DNA of 54,666 nt from assembly GCA_950096615.1 (NCBI GenBank), contig CATNCP010000016.1, positions 1-54,666 of the forward strand, read 5' to 3'. The notes beneath the pieces were generated by a model. That model was not told where the DNA came from. It ran no database searches and was given only the letters and a program-made list of their open reading frames with translations. The translations under genes were made by a program, and so were the position numbers. The DNA comes from an uncultured Kangiella sp. (GTDB lineage: Bacteria > Pseudomonadota > Gammaproteobacteria > Enterobacterales > Kangiellaceae). Shown here one piece after another: positions 27,604 to 36,263 of this stretch; positions within the stretch are counted from its first letter, which is position 1, and each line of letters starts with the position of its first letter.

Positions 27604-28458
27604 TTATATACGGTCGCGAAGGAATTTATCGAGCCCAAAGCATTTGCGTCTGCTTTGTGCGTGGCTCAAAGGTTCATCACCATACGTTTTACTGGTGTCG
27701 TAGAACCAAACGGATCCCGCTGCATTTTGTGAACTACAGTTCAGGAAACCATCAGAGCAACTATCAAGCCAGTTCTGAGTAAACTCTAATCCCACATTTT
27801 GTGCATAACCGCCGCAGTAACTATCGCTATCCCAAACCGCTGACTCGACATCAGTGCCGACAACACTGCGGAAAGGTTTAGGTAATGCTGGGCGTCCTGA
27901 TGTACCGTATAGCCAGTTAGCGTTATAACTCGCCATCCAAGCTTCTTGCTGCATGCGAACAGCATCGTTTTTATAACCCAATAACCAACCCAACGCTGAC
28001 TCAAAAACGTTACCATCAATCACTGCATCAGCCAAAGGTGTTCCTGCGCTAGACGGTGCCAACGCTATGACTTCATCAATTCGGTTAATAATATTAGGAT
28101 ATCGACTGTCCCAGGTTGGGTTCGACATGATCCAACGTGCGACATTACCGCCGTTAGAGTGCGTTATCAGCGTCAAACTCGTGATATTTTTTTGATTAAT
28201 AAATGATGTTAACTGACCGGCTAAGCAACCTGCAGCTCCAGAGGTCCACATATACTGCTCAAAGTCGCAATTAATAACAGTGTAATTATTGGAGTTAGGA
28301 AGACCTTGAATAACGGATTGAACAAAACTACCCGTCCAATAATCGTTGTAAGCATCGCTTTGACTGCCCGTACCATGAACAAAAGCTACGCCAGTGTTAG
28401 CCTGACTCAGTCCAGTAAAAGTGAGTGCTGCTGTTAACAGCAATAGTTTTTTAAACAT
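27604..28458 (-). CDS. Secreted alpha/beta-hydrolase (lipase-like)
   Basis: Exported esterase/lipase of 284 aa; signal peptide cut after SQA (residue 20). The oxyanion segment FVHGTG is at 27-32. The nucleophile elbow THSNGG puts the serine at residue 101, a THSxG variant of GxSxG. The lipase-type strand VIALAPSSAGTPLAD is at about 133-144. H266 in EPLSHAQSR is a candidate catalytic histidine. Six cysteines in the mature part suggest disulfides, fitting periplasmic Dsb oxidation before secretion. Likely substrates are lipids or esters. First gene of a pair with the DUF4785 protein. The frame is open upstream to 28646, but the signal peptide fixes the start. Confidence 0.85.
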   Translation of the reverse strand: MFKKLLLLTAALTFTGLSQANTGVAFVHGTGSQSDAYNDYWTGSFVQSVIQGLPNSNNYTVINCDFEQYMWTSGAAGCLAGQLTSFINQKNITSLTLITHSNGGNVARWIMSNPTWDSRYPNIINRIDEVIALAPSSAGTPLADAVIDGNVFESALGWLLGYKNDAVRMQQEAWMASYNANWLYGTSGRPALPKPFRSVVGTDVESAVWDSDSYCGGYAQNVGLEFTQNWLDSCSDGFLNCSSQNAAGSVWFYDTSKTYGDEPLSHAQSRRKCFGLDKFLRDRI

Positions 28459-28910
28459 CGACTACCCCCATCGGTGTTATTGAGTGTTTTTATGTTTCTT
28501 TTCAGTAGAAAGCTCAAACCATTCATTAGAATAACTAAGCCGAATAGATTTATAGCATCAATATTTATTAGTGTAAAAAACAGTAGTTTAAAACTAAAAA
28601 ATCTATGAATAGCAGAAAAATAGAACTGATGACAAGCTATAAGCAATTGTTTTCATTGTGTAAAAACAAGACTTTCAAACAGGACAACCAAAAAAAACTA
28701 AAAGCATTCAAACAGGGAGTGGGACTGGCAAGTTAAATATGACTTATTATCAAATGAATTGATAAGTTTTTTGGATGGCTATACATCTGGTACAACCAGC
28801 TTTAATGAACAGCTGTGAACTAGTTAACAAAAATAATTAAGCACAAGATTAAGGTTGAGTTGTTATCGGAAAGAAGATCTTTTGAAACTAGGGAACCTCT
28901 AGAAAAGAGA
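28459..28910. other. 452-bp spacer without a supported gene
   Basis: AT-rich spacer between the lipase start and the tRNA-Leu 3' end. It should hold the lipase promoter. A plus-strand hairpin with a bulge (ACTTATTATCA around 28741-28752 with TGATAAGT around 28759-28767) is followed by TTTTTT and looks like a plus-strand terminator. A 43-codon plus-strand frame (28605-28736) ends just before it but has no Shine-Dalgarno. A short IR CTGGT-ACA-ACCAG lies near 28787-28800. Nothing here is assigned with confidence. Confidence 0.5.
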
Positions 28911-28997
28911 TGGTACCAGAGGGCGGACTCGAACCGCCACACCCGTGAAGGCGGGGGATTTTGAATCCCCTGTGTCTACCAATTTCACCACTCTGGC
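28911..28997 (-). tRNA. tRNA-Leu (anticodon CAA)
   Basis: Complete class II tRNA of 87 nt including encoded CCA. The acceptor stem GCCAGAG pairs with CTCTGGT. The D-loop contains AATTGGTAGAC. The anticodon stem GGGGA/TCCCC encloses the loop TTCAAAA, giving anticodon CAA, which reads UUG leucine codons. A long variable arm (CGCCTTCACGGGTGT) marks a leucine tRNA. The T arm is GGCGGTTCGAGTCCGCC. Confidence 0.97.
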
Positions 28998-29093
28998 ACT
29001 TTAGATTACGCACTTTTAAGAATCGATAACTCCCTAAAAGTGCGGGGCATTATAAACCAATAAGCTGTTTTTGCAATACTCGCTAAGCCATTT

Positions 29094-29318
29094 TTAAGCG
29101 CTTTCTTTATCTTCTTTTATCAAACTAAAGATATCCTCAACAGGGGCATTAAAGTACTCAGCAATTTTAAGCGCAATAATGGTTGAGGGGACAAACTTAC
29201 CCACTTCTATCGTACTGATCGTTTTTCGGGATACCCCTATTGCGTCCGCCAAATCACTTTGACTCATTCGGTGCTCGGCCCGAAAAACCCGTATCCTATT
29301 ATCGAGTTCAGGGTGCAT
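29094..29318 (-). CDS. XRE-family transcriptional regulator (Cro/CI-type HTH)
   Basis: A 74-aa protein that is almost entirely one helix-turn-helix domain. The HTH spans about residues 7-62 (RIRVFRAEHRMSQSDLADAIGVSRKTISTIEVGK), with a short acidic tail. Such compact regulators commonly control their own operon. It begins 2 bp after the stop of the membrane-protein gene, and its GAGGA ribosome site lies in that gene's last codons, so the two are coupled. A long palindrome at 29828-29867 upstream of the operon is a candidate operator. Confidence 0.9.
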   Translation of the reverse strand: MHPELDNRIRVFRAEHRMSQSDLADAIGVSRKTISTIEVGKFVPSTIIALKIAEYFNAPVEDIFSLIKEDKESA

Positions 29319-29320
29319 AA

Positions 29321-29791
29321 TTATTCCTCAAGCCCTTCTAAATCATCATCACGTGTCAGCCAAAAAAAGCTGATACTCGCTGATAACACCGCCACAGCAA
29401 ACAGGAGAACCAAGTAAAACTTCAAAGGTAGCGCCAAGCTATCCAGAAACTTTGCCGCACCTAATAAAACGACCAACGTTAAAGTTAAAGCAATCCAACC
29501 ATTTTTAAAGCTCGCTAACATAGCGCCCGAAACGAAGCTTTCTGTTTCGTTTTTAACGAGAATTTTACCGGTCAGCTTTTGCTTAATAACGGGCCATAGG
29601 GAGACAAATGTGACAATCACGGTTAAAGCTGAACCAATTATAGCTGCAAAATCTAATATTTCGTTCAAGCGGCCCTTCTCGGTCAGTGTTTCCCATAGCA
29701 AAATCAAATAAGTAACACCACACACCAACATTCCACGAGCAACTCCTGTCTGGACATTATCCACTGTTTCGGCACAATTCTTTTGACTCAT
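29321..29791 (-). CDS. Four-TM membrane protein paired with an XRE regulator
   Basis: Unrecognised 156-aa inner-membrane protein with four hydrophobic segments (about 20-36, 48-70, 98-116, 123-145) and an acidic C-terminus (DDDLEGLEE). Membrane proteins of this size located immediately upstream of a small YozG-like XRE regulator form a recurring two-gene module, possibly with the membrane protein antagonising or signalling to the regulator; this is inference. AAGGAG lies ahead of the ATG. A 15-bp-arm inverted repeat is centred about 57 bp upstream of the start. Confidence 0.75.
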   Translation of the reverse strand: MSQKNCAETVDNVQTGVARGMLVCGVTYLILLWETLTEKGRLNEILDFAAIIGSALTVIVTFVSLWPVIKQKLTGKILVKNETESFVSGAMLASFKNGWIALTLTLVVLLGAAKFLDSLALPLKFYLVLLFAVAVLSASISFFWLTRDDDLEGLEE

Positions 29792-29827
29792 AATTTAACT
29801 CCTTTTCATTTAACTCAATATTTATGC

Positions 29828-29867
29828 GAGTATCACAAAGGGAGCTGAACAACCCTTTTTGATACTC
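29828..29867 (-). promoter_or_regulatory. Candidate operator or 5'-UTR hairpin upstream of the membrane/XRE pair
   Basis: Arms of 15 bp with 14 matches (29828-29842 against 29853-29867; GAGTATCACAAAGGG and its near-complement), with a 10-nt loop. It ends 37 bp before the ATG of the membrane-protein gene. It lacks a U-tract in the direction of that operon. The dyad GAGTATC...GATACTC is of the type bound by dimeric HTH regulators. Confidence 0.5.
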
Positions 29868-29918
29868 TTAGGTGTCATTATGGTAATTTTACGCACCAAG
29901 TCAAGTGATTCTACGGAA

Positions 29919-29948
29919 TAAAAAAAGCCCGATACAAAGATCGGGCTT
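29919..29948 (-). terminator. Intrinsic terminator of the DUF885 gene
   Basis: The stem AAGCCCGAT (29925-29933) pairs with ATCGGGCTT (29940-29948) around a 6-nt loop, followed on the minus strand by six or more U residues. It lies 40 bp past the DUF885 stop. Confidence 0.9.
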
Positions 29949-29987
29949 AAGTGCTAGTGTTAATAAGCTTTTAACTTGTTCAATCCA

Positions 29988-31766
29988 TTAACTTTTTTCA
30001 GCTATAGCATTCTTTTCTTCTTCAATAAATTGATGAATCTGGTCTTCTAATACACTTAGTGGGATCGAGCCATTACTCAACACAGCGTCGTGAAACTTGC
30101 GAATATCGAAGTTTTCGCCTAACTCTTTTTCGGCCTTTTCTCGCAATTCTAGGATCTTAAGCTCACCAAGCTTGTAGGAGAGAGCTTGAGCTGGCCAGCT
30201 AATATAGCGGTCAATTTCGGTACGAACATTGTGTGTGGATAAGGCCGTATTACTCGCCATCATATCAATGGCTTTTTCGCGACTCCAACCCTTCGCATGC
30301 ATACCGGTATCGACCACTAAGCGCATCGCACGCCACATTTCGTAAGTCAAACGTCCAAAGTTGCTATAAGGGTCTTCATAGAAACCTGCTTCAAGACCCA
30401 ACTTCTCGCTGTATAAACCCCAACCCTCACCAAACGCCGATATATATGTGTTCTGACGGAACTTAGGGAGATCGGTCAGCTCTTGAGCCAACGCGGTTTG
30501 TAAGTGGTGGCCAGGCACAGCTTCATGAAGCGTTAAAGCTTCTAGGTTATACAAGGGGCGCTTTTCCAAAGCGTAAGTATTAACCCAATACTCACCCGCT
30601 CTATCACTGTCGATCGGCGCGCCTGAATAGCGTCCAGTGGTGTACTTAGGAGCAATTTCTGCAGGCACCGGCACCACACCATATGGTTGACGAGGTAATT
30701 TTCCAAAGAATTTAGGCAGCTGATGGTCCATCTTTTTGGACATATACGCCGCCTCTTTCAACAGCTCCTCGGGTGTCTTGGCATAGAACTGTTCGTCGGT
30801 TCGTAAGAAGTGTAGAAAATCATCGAAAGAGCCTTCAAAACCTGTAGTTTTAATAACCTCCTCCATCTCTTTACGAATCCGCGCCACCTCTTTTAAACCA
30901 ATCTCATGAATCTCGTCAGGCGTTAAGTCTAAAGTTGTGTAGTGCTTGATCTGATTCTGGTAGAAAGCTTTACCATTGGGGTAATCGTAAGCTGCAATGG
31001 TCTTTTTAGCAGCCGGTAAGTACTCTTGCTCAAAGAATGTTAAGTAAGCTTGGTATTGAGGAACCACACTTGAAGCAATAACCTCTGCCGCTTCCTGTTG
31101 CAGCGCTTCTTTATCTTCAGCATTAATAGACTCTGGCAATGATTTGAACGGGCGATACCAAACTGTCTCTGTCGGATCTTCTTTGATATAGACCTTAATA
31201 CTGTCTGAGTAACCATCCAGCACCGCTCTCGGTACGGTAAATCCTCGCTCCATGCCAGCTCGCATGTTCGCAACGTTTTGTTCGAAGAATGTCGGTATGG
31301 CGCCTAACAAAGCAATATAATCTTTGTAGTCTTCTGCGGTTCTAAAGCGAAATGCATTCGATAAGTTAGTTGTTTGTGCATGAAAACCATACTCGGCAGT
31401 TAGCGGCATTTCATAGGTTTTAAAGTCTACCTCAGCCACTTCCTGCTTAAGCTGAGTCATCATCATGTCATAGCTTATCTGCTCTTCTTCAAGCAGATTC
31501 TCGCGCTTAATGTCTTCTAACTCATCAATAAGCTTTAACAAGGTGTCTTTGCGCTTGGCATAAGCTTCCGGGCTTACGTCACGCAGTTTGCCTTTCGCGT
31601 TTTCATCACCTTCACGCGCAGCCCAGACTGGATTTTGTGATTGGCGGTATTCCTGAACATCTTGAAAGAAGTCATTTAACCATTGGCTATAATCTTCACC
31701 AGCCATAGCACTAAAGCTACTCGCCAATAAAGCTCCTGAAATCATTAATTTTTTTGTAAATTTCAT
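29988..31766 (-). CDS. Exported DUF885 family metallopeptidase-like protein
   Basis: A 592-aa DUF885 protein, a family with gluzincin-like peptidase features. The signal peptide is cut near SAMA-G (residue 22). The family motif HEAVPGHH occurs at residues 414-421, followed by an acidic cluster GEGWGLYSEKLGLE (447-460), the expected third zinc ligand region. Largely helical throughout, length typical for the family. Probably hydrolyses peptides in the periplasm or outside; the substrate is unknown. The gene is monocistronic with its own terminator. The divergent spacer 31767-31923 has an 8-bp dyad (31862-31869 with 31888-31895). Confidence 0.88.
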   Translation of the reverse strand: MKFTKKLMISGALLASSFSAMAGEDYSQWLNDFFQDVQEYRQSQNPVWAAREGDENAKGKLRDVSPEAYAKRKDTLLKLIDELEDIKRENLLEEEQISYDMMMTQLKQEVAEVDFKTYEMPLTAEYGFHAQTTNLSNAFRFRTAEDYKDYIALLGAIPTFFEQNVANMRAGMERGFTVPRAVLDGYSDSIKVYIKEDPTETVWYRPFKSLPESINAEDKEALQQEAAEVIASSVVPQYQAYLTFFEQEYLPAAKKTIAAYDYPNGKAFYQNQIKHYTTLDLTPDEIHEIGLKEVARIRKEMEEVIKTTGFEGSFDDFLHFLRTDEQFYAKTPEELLKEAAYMSKKMDHQLPKFFGKLPRQPYGVVPVPAEIAPKYTTGRYSGAPIDSDRAGEYWVNTYALEKRPLYNLEALTLHEAVPGHHLQTALAQELTDLPKFRQNTYISAFGEGWGLYSEKLGLEAGFYEDPYSNFGRLTYEMWRAMRLVVDTGMHAKGWSREKAIDMMASNTALSTHNVRTEIDRYISWPAQALSYKLGELKILELREKAEKELGENFDIRKFHDAVLSNGSIPLSVLEDQIHQFIEEEKNAIAEKS

Positions 31767-31923
31767 TATAAGACCCTACTCAACATACAATTGACCTTTT
31801 ATAGCAGGAATGACTTTGCGATGAAAGTGAAGCGCTTGAAATGCGGCAAAAGAATCTTTCAGCTAGTCTCTAGGGACCTGTTTTGCTAGACTAGCGCCAG
31901 TTTTACACAAGCATTTAAGCGCT

Positions 31924-32403
31924 ATGGCTCAAGACACACAGCAAACCCTTATCACGACCCCAGCTTCGCTCACTAAGAAAATGGGCGCTTGGTTATATGA
32001 CATCTTAATTAGTATCGCCATTTGGTTTTTATGGGGGTTATTCACCTTCCCACTGATTCGCTGGATGTTGGGTGTTAATGACATGAGCGCTGAAACAGGC
32101 TGGCAAGATACAGTAACCTACCAAATCTATTCATTGTTCCCAACGCTATTACTATTGCTCTACTTCGTAGGCTCGCACGTTCGTTACGGCCAAACCGTTG
32201 GCATGAGCGCGTGGAAAATTATGTTAGTACAAGATGATGGTAAAGCAGTCGCTTTTGGTCCAGCCTTGATTCGAAGCATTGTTTCAATATTAGGCATTGG
32301 AATGTTAGTCAGCCCGTTCACCAAAAAGAACCTTGGCTGGCACGATATGCTTACTAAGACTCGAGTGGTGGCATTGCCAGACAAAGAGAAGAAGAAAAAG
32401 TAA
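31924..32403 (+). CDS. RDD family membrane protein
   Basis: Inner-membrane RDD-domain protein of 159 aa. Its hydrophobic segments lie at about 28-50, 73-93 and 116-136. The family Arg and Asp-Asp signature appears as GAWLYDILISI near the N-terminus and GYQT-like SHVRYGQTVGMSAWKI in the middle. Function is unknown; some RDD proteins affect ion or compatible-solute transport. The C-terminus is strongly basic (DKEKKKK). It converges on lptG with a 25-bp gap, the usual RDD/lptG/lptF/pepA neighbourhood of Gammaproteobacteria. Confidence 0.88.
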   Translation: MAQDTQQTLITTPASLTKKMGAWLYDILISIAIWFLWGLFTFPLIRWMLGVNDMSAETGWQDTVTYQIYSLFPTLLLLLYFVGSHVRYGQTVGMSAWKIMLVQDDGKAVAFGPALIRSIVSILGIGMLVSPFTKKNLGWHDMLTKTRVVALPDKEKKKK

Positions 32404-32428
32404 CTTCATACTCTTTTTTTATTGCCTA

Positions 32429-33535
32429 TTAACCCGCCCTTCTAAGCAAATACCAAGCCGCTACTGCAAAAATCAGTGGCGGCATTAATGCTCCTAAGAA
32501 TGCAGGAACACCAGCCACTAAACTGACTGGCCCAAAAGAACGGACTGCAAAGAAATAAACCATTCCAGTGAGCACACCTACTAAGACCCGAGCGCCCATA
32601 GAAACACTTCGCATGGGGCCAAAAATAAACGACGCCGCCAAAATAATCATCACAGCGGTACTGATCGGTTGGAACACTTTTTGCCAGAAAGCCAAATCGT
32701 AGTTCTTAGTATCTAAACCATTGTTGTCCAAATAGGTACGGTATTGATACAAACTCACGATGTTCATATTCTCAGGCTCGATACTCAGCGCTGATAAATT
32801 ATCCAAGCTAATACTTGTATTCCAGGGCTGCTGGGTAAAAGGTAAGCGTTCAACTTTATCAAAACGTTGAATCGATTGGTCCTCGCCAGCACCACTGATA
32901 TCCGATCCCAGTTGAGTGACCACTCCTTTATTGAGCTGCCACGAACCACGAATGAGCTCTGCTGCGTCGGCATGAATCATTGTGGTCAACTCATTTTCAC
33001 GATTAAACTCGTAGACTGTCACATCACTAAGACGAGAAGAACCAATAACCTCTCCCACGTGCACCATATTAGCGCCGTCTTTGAGCCACAACCCTTGATT
33101 ACTATCCACAAACTGTTCGCCATACAGCGCTCGGTTGCGTAGATTCTCGGCCATCAGAGTTGTTTTCGGCGCGACATACTCCCCTAAAAATACGGAAAAT
33201 GAGATCAACACCAACCCATACGATAGTGCGGCTCCAATAATTTGCCAGGTGGTTTTGCCAGCCGCGCGCATCACGGTTAGCTCGCTACGCGAAGCTAAAA
33301 CACCTAACCCAGCTATCGAGCCGATCAGAATAGCCATCGGGAAAAACTCGTAAATATACTGAGGAGACAGTAGTAGCGAATACGACAATCCATCAATAAA
33401 AGCATAGCTGCCTTTGTCAAAATCACCACTTTCGTCAATTAGAGCGAACAGTACACGAATAATAGCAAGCGTGAATAGTGTCATAAGTGACGTGGCAAGG
33501 ATGGTTTTGCCAATATAAAATCTTAAAATATTCAC
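32429..33535 (-). CDS. lptG: LPS export permease LptG
   Basis: Inner-membrane permease that with LptF and the LptB ATPase extracts LPS and hands it to LptC. It has 368 aa, with three TMs before and three after a periplasmic beta-jellyroll domain (about 130-265). The C-terminal helix region includes FIFGPMRSVSMGARVLVGVLTG. The start is GTG 33535 and overlaps the lptF stop (GTGA), so the two are coupled. lptB, lptC and lptA are outside the window. Confidence 0.95.
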   Translation of the reverse strand: MNILRFYIGKTILATSLMTLFTLAIIRVLFALIDESGDFDKGSYAFIDGLSYSLLLSPQYIYEFFPMAILIGSIAGLGVLASRSELTVMRAAGKTTWQIIGAALSYGLVLISFSVFLGEYVAPKTTLMAENLRNRALYGEQFVDSNQGLWLKDGANMVHVGEVIGSSRLSDVTVYEFNRENELTTMIHADAAELIRGSWQLNKGVVTQLGSDISGAGEDQSIQRFDKVERLPFTQQPWNTSISLDNLSALSIEPENMNIVSLYQYRTYLDNNGLDTKNYDLAFWQKVFQPISTAVMIILAASFIFGPMRSVSMGARVLVGVLTGMVYFFAVRSFGPVSLVAGVPAFLGALMPPLIFAVAAWYLLRRAG

Positions 33536-34641
33536 GCGTCATCTCCTTTCGTCGACGGAGAGCCTGTATTTTTAGTATTGGCACGACCATGAGCATACAG
33601 CAGCCGAGACGCTAATAACCCCATGACAATATAAATCGGAATAAAGCCTAGCCATCCCGGAATTTTTTCAGCCTCAACCCACTTCCTGAATACAACGATC
33701 AGAATGATATAAACAATATAGACCATCAACGCCGGAAGCATCTTTGCGAACTTACCCTCTCGTGGCCGAACGCGGCTTAAAGGGATCGCTAAGAATAATA
33801 AGAAAGGGACCGACAAAGGAACCGCCAAACGCCAGTGAAGCTCTCCCCAGCTTGCGCCGTCCGCAGTGGTAAGCAACTCCATTGTAGGGGTCGCCGATAT
33901 TTTACGACGAGATACTATCGATCGTTCTGCCTCTAACCTCGCATAATAATGCTCAAATTCGGTGATCTTACGAACATTCTTATCGGCATCCAATTCATAG
34001 ACCAGTCCATCGTTTAACTGTAGAAAGTTCTTATCAAGCTCTTCGTCGTAATAACGTTCCGCAGACTTGGCTGAAATAATACGCGTATAAGGACTATTTT
34101 CTGCTGGAAGCTCCGCCAAGAAAAAGTTACCCAAGTGACTAGAGCTGTCAGAGGAGTCTGCATAAACCACGCCTTCTCCTTCTTGGAAAATCTGGAAGCG
34201 ACCAGGCTCTAACATACTCAGCTCAAGCTTGCTGGCATGCTCATCTCGGATTTGATACGTCGTTTCATTGGCCACAGGCGCTAACCATAACGCAACCGCA
34301 CCACCGATTAGCGCGACCACAACCGCTATAGGCATCAATAAGCTGATCAATTTTCGTTCACTAACACCGACAGAACGCAGTACCGCCATTTCACTATCGA
34401 CGTACAAACGACTAAAGGCCAGCAAGCAGCCTAAGAAAAACGCCAAGGGCAATAGAAAGCCAAGCAATACAGGTGAATACAGCAAAACCATCTGCCACAC
34501 CATGGTGCCAGAAATATCACCAGAAGCAGCTTGCGCCAAATATTTAACAATACGCTGACTAATAAAAATAGCGAATAACACGCCCAAAATAGCAAGCGTA
34601 CTGGTAAAGACTTCGCGATTTAGATAACGACTTAGTATCAA
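33532..34641 (-). CDS. lptF: LPS export permease LptF
   Basis: Partner of LptG in the LptB2FG transporter; 369 aa with the same 3 TM + jellyroll + 3 TM layout. The N-terminus ILSRYLNREVFTSTLAIL aligns with E. coli LptF. Its RVRPREGKFAKMLPA segment precedes the last helices. The start is TTG 34641; the family N-terminus begins exactly here, and no ATG precedes. It is divergent from pepA across a 121-bp spacer that must hold both promoters. Confidence 0.95.
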   Translation of the reverse strand: MILSRYLNREVFTSTLAILGVLFAIFISQRIVKYLAQAASGDISGTMVWQMVLLYSPVLLGFLLPLAFFLGCLLAFSRLYVDSEMAVLRSVGVSERKLISLLMPIAVVVALIGGAVALWLAPVANETTYQIRDEHASKLELSMLEPGRFQIFQEGEGVVYADSSDSSSHLGNFFLAELPAENSPYTRIISAKSAERYYDEELDKNFLQLNDGLVYELDADKNVRKITEFEHYYARLEAERSIVSRRKISATPTMELLTTADGASWGELHWRLAVPLSVPFLLFLAIPLSRVRPREGKFAKMLPALMVYIVYIILIVVFRKWVEAEKIPGWLGFIPIYIVMGLLASRLLYAHGRANTKNTGSPSTKGDDA

Positions 34642-34762
34642 GGTTTTCTCAGTCTGTTGACTGCCCAGAAACTGGTATTTATGGCAATATCAGTTAAACT
34701 ATGGGCACGGTTTATGCCAATAACGGCATTATAAACGAAAATTAACAATTTGCAGGTGATCT

Positions 34763-36253
34763 ATGGAATTCTTTGTAAAGAGTGGTAGCCCAGAAAAACA
34801 AAAAACAGGTTGCTTAATCGTAGGTGTATTTGAATCTCGTAAACTGTCTGCTCCAGCGCAGCAGATTGATGATATCAGCGAAGGCTATATCAACTCTATC
34901 GTCAAGCGTGGCGATATGGAAGGTAAGTTTGGACAAACTCTGTTACTTCATAGCGTTCCCGGCACCAGTTGTGATCGTGTGTTGTTGGTCGGCTGTGGTA
35001 AAGAACGTGAGTTTGACGCCATTAAGTATAAAAAGATCTGCGGTAAAGTTATTAAGTTATTAAATGAAACTGGCGCGACTGATGCTATCAATTCATTGCC
35101 GCTTTTAAATGTTAAAGGACAAGAACTTTACTCGAAGGTACGTTTTGCGGTAGAAGCTGCGAACGATAGCCTTTATGTGTTCGATCAATTAAAAAGTGAG
35201 AAGCCAGAAACGCGTCGTCCTCTACGTAAAATGACGCTGTTTATTGAATCTCGCGGAGATTTACCGGAAGGCGAAAAAGCCATAAAACATGCCAGCTCAA
35301 TTACAGCGGGACAATCATTAACGCGTGATCTTGCAAACCTACCGGGCAATATCTGTAACCCAACGTATCTAGCCAATACAGCTGAAGAGTTGGCGAAAGA
35401 ATACTCTTCGATCACAACCAACATTCTTGATGAGTCTGAATTGAAAGAGATGGGCGCTGGTGCTTTTGTCTCAGTTTCACAGGGTTCGGATGAGCCAGGA
35501 AAATTAATTTGTATGGAATACAACGGCGGTACAAAAGGTGATAAACCTTTAGTATTCGTGGGTAAAGGTATTACGTTTGATACTGGTGGTATTTCGCTTA
35601 AGCCTGGCGCTAAAATGGACGAGATGAAATTTGATATGGGTGGCGCAGCCTCTGTATTTGGTTTAATCAAGTCAGTGGCTGAAATGGGCTTACCAATCAA
35701 CGTTATCGGTGTTGTGGCTGCGGCTGAAAACATGCCAAGCGGTAACGCGAGCCGCCCTGGTGATGTCGCAACGTCTCTCTCTGGCCAGACTATCGAAATC
35801 TTAAACACCGACGCCGAAGGCCGTTTGGTGCTTTGTGATGCCTTAACGTATATCGATAAATACGATCCTGAGATTGTGATCGATGTCGCGACGCTTACTG
35901 GTGCAGTTATTGTCGCTCTAGGGCACGAGGCATCTGGCGTTATGAGTAATAACAACGCTTTGGCTAATGAAATCGAAACGGCGAGTGATATGGCGACTGA
36001 CCGCGTTTGGCGCTTACCGATTTGGGATGAATACCACGAGCAACTTAAAAGTAACGTTGCAGACTTCACCAACCTAGGTGGAATGCCTGCAGGTAGTATT
36101 ACTGCCGGTTGTTTCTTAGCAAAATTCACCAAGAAATACCGTTGGGCGCATATTGATATCGCGGGTACTGCTTGGAAGTCTGGCGCAGAAAAAGGTGCAA
36201 CAGGCCGCCCAGTTCCATTGCTTTCTCAAATCGTGATTAACCGCGCTAAATAA
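34763..36253 (+). CDS. pepA: Leucyl aminopeptidase PepA
   Basis: M17 manganese/zinc aminopeptidase, 496 aa (E. coli 503). The N-terminal macro-like domain covers about 1-170. The catalytic domain has GKGITFDTGGISLKPG (about 268-283), where lysine and aspartate bind metal, and the signature NTDAEGRL at about 348-355. E. coli PepA also binds DNA in Xer recombination and carAB control; whether this one does is unknown. It is first in pepA-holC and divergent from lptF. GGTGAT precedes the ATG. Confidence 0.96.
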   Translation: MEFFVKSGSPEKQKTGCLIVGVFESRKLSAPAQQIDDISEGYINSIVKRGDMEGKFGQTLLLHSVPGTSCDRVLLVGCGKEREFDAIKYKKICGKVIKLLNETGATDAINSLPLLNVKGQELYSKVRFAVEAANDSLYVFDQLKSEKPETRRPLRKMTLFIESRGDLPEGEKAIKHASSITAGQSLTRDLANLPGNICNPTYLANTAEELAKEYSSITTNILDESELKEMGAGAFVSVSQGSDEPGKLICMEYNGGTKGDKPLVFVGKGITFDTGGISLKPGAKMDEMKFDMGGAASVFGLIKSVAEMGLPINVIGVVAAAENMPSGNASRPGDVATSLSGQTIEILNTDAEGRLVLCDALTYIDKYDPEIVIDVATLTGAVIVALGHEASGVMSNNNALANEIETASDMATDRVWRLPIWDEYHEQLKSNVADFTNLGGMPAGSITAGCFLAKFTKKYRWAHIDIAGTAWKSGAEKGATGRPVPLLSQIVINRAK

Positions 36254-36263
36254 GGTTAAACTC

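Noticed and set aside
28605-28736. 43-codon plus-strand ORF upstream of a terminator-like hairpin (Lys-rich small protein)
   Set aside because: No Shine-Dalgarno, no recognisable promoter, no homology that I can name. Noted in the spacer entry but not called as a gene.
22842-28997. Genomic island integrated at tRNA-Leu(CAA)
   Set aside because: The block of exported genes lies on the 3' side of the tRNA, but I find no duplicate of the tRNA 3' end at the far side and no integrase gene.
35185-36132. 315-codon open frame on the minus strand inside pepA
   Set aside because: Fully antisense to the conserved catalytic half of pepA; composition is low-complexity Ser/Pro/Ile typical of a shadow frame, with no domain recognised.
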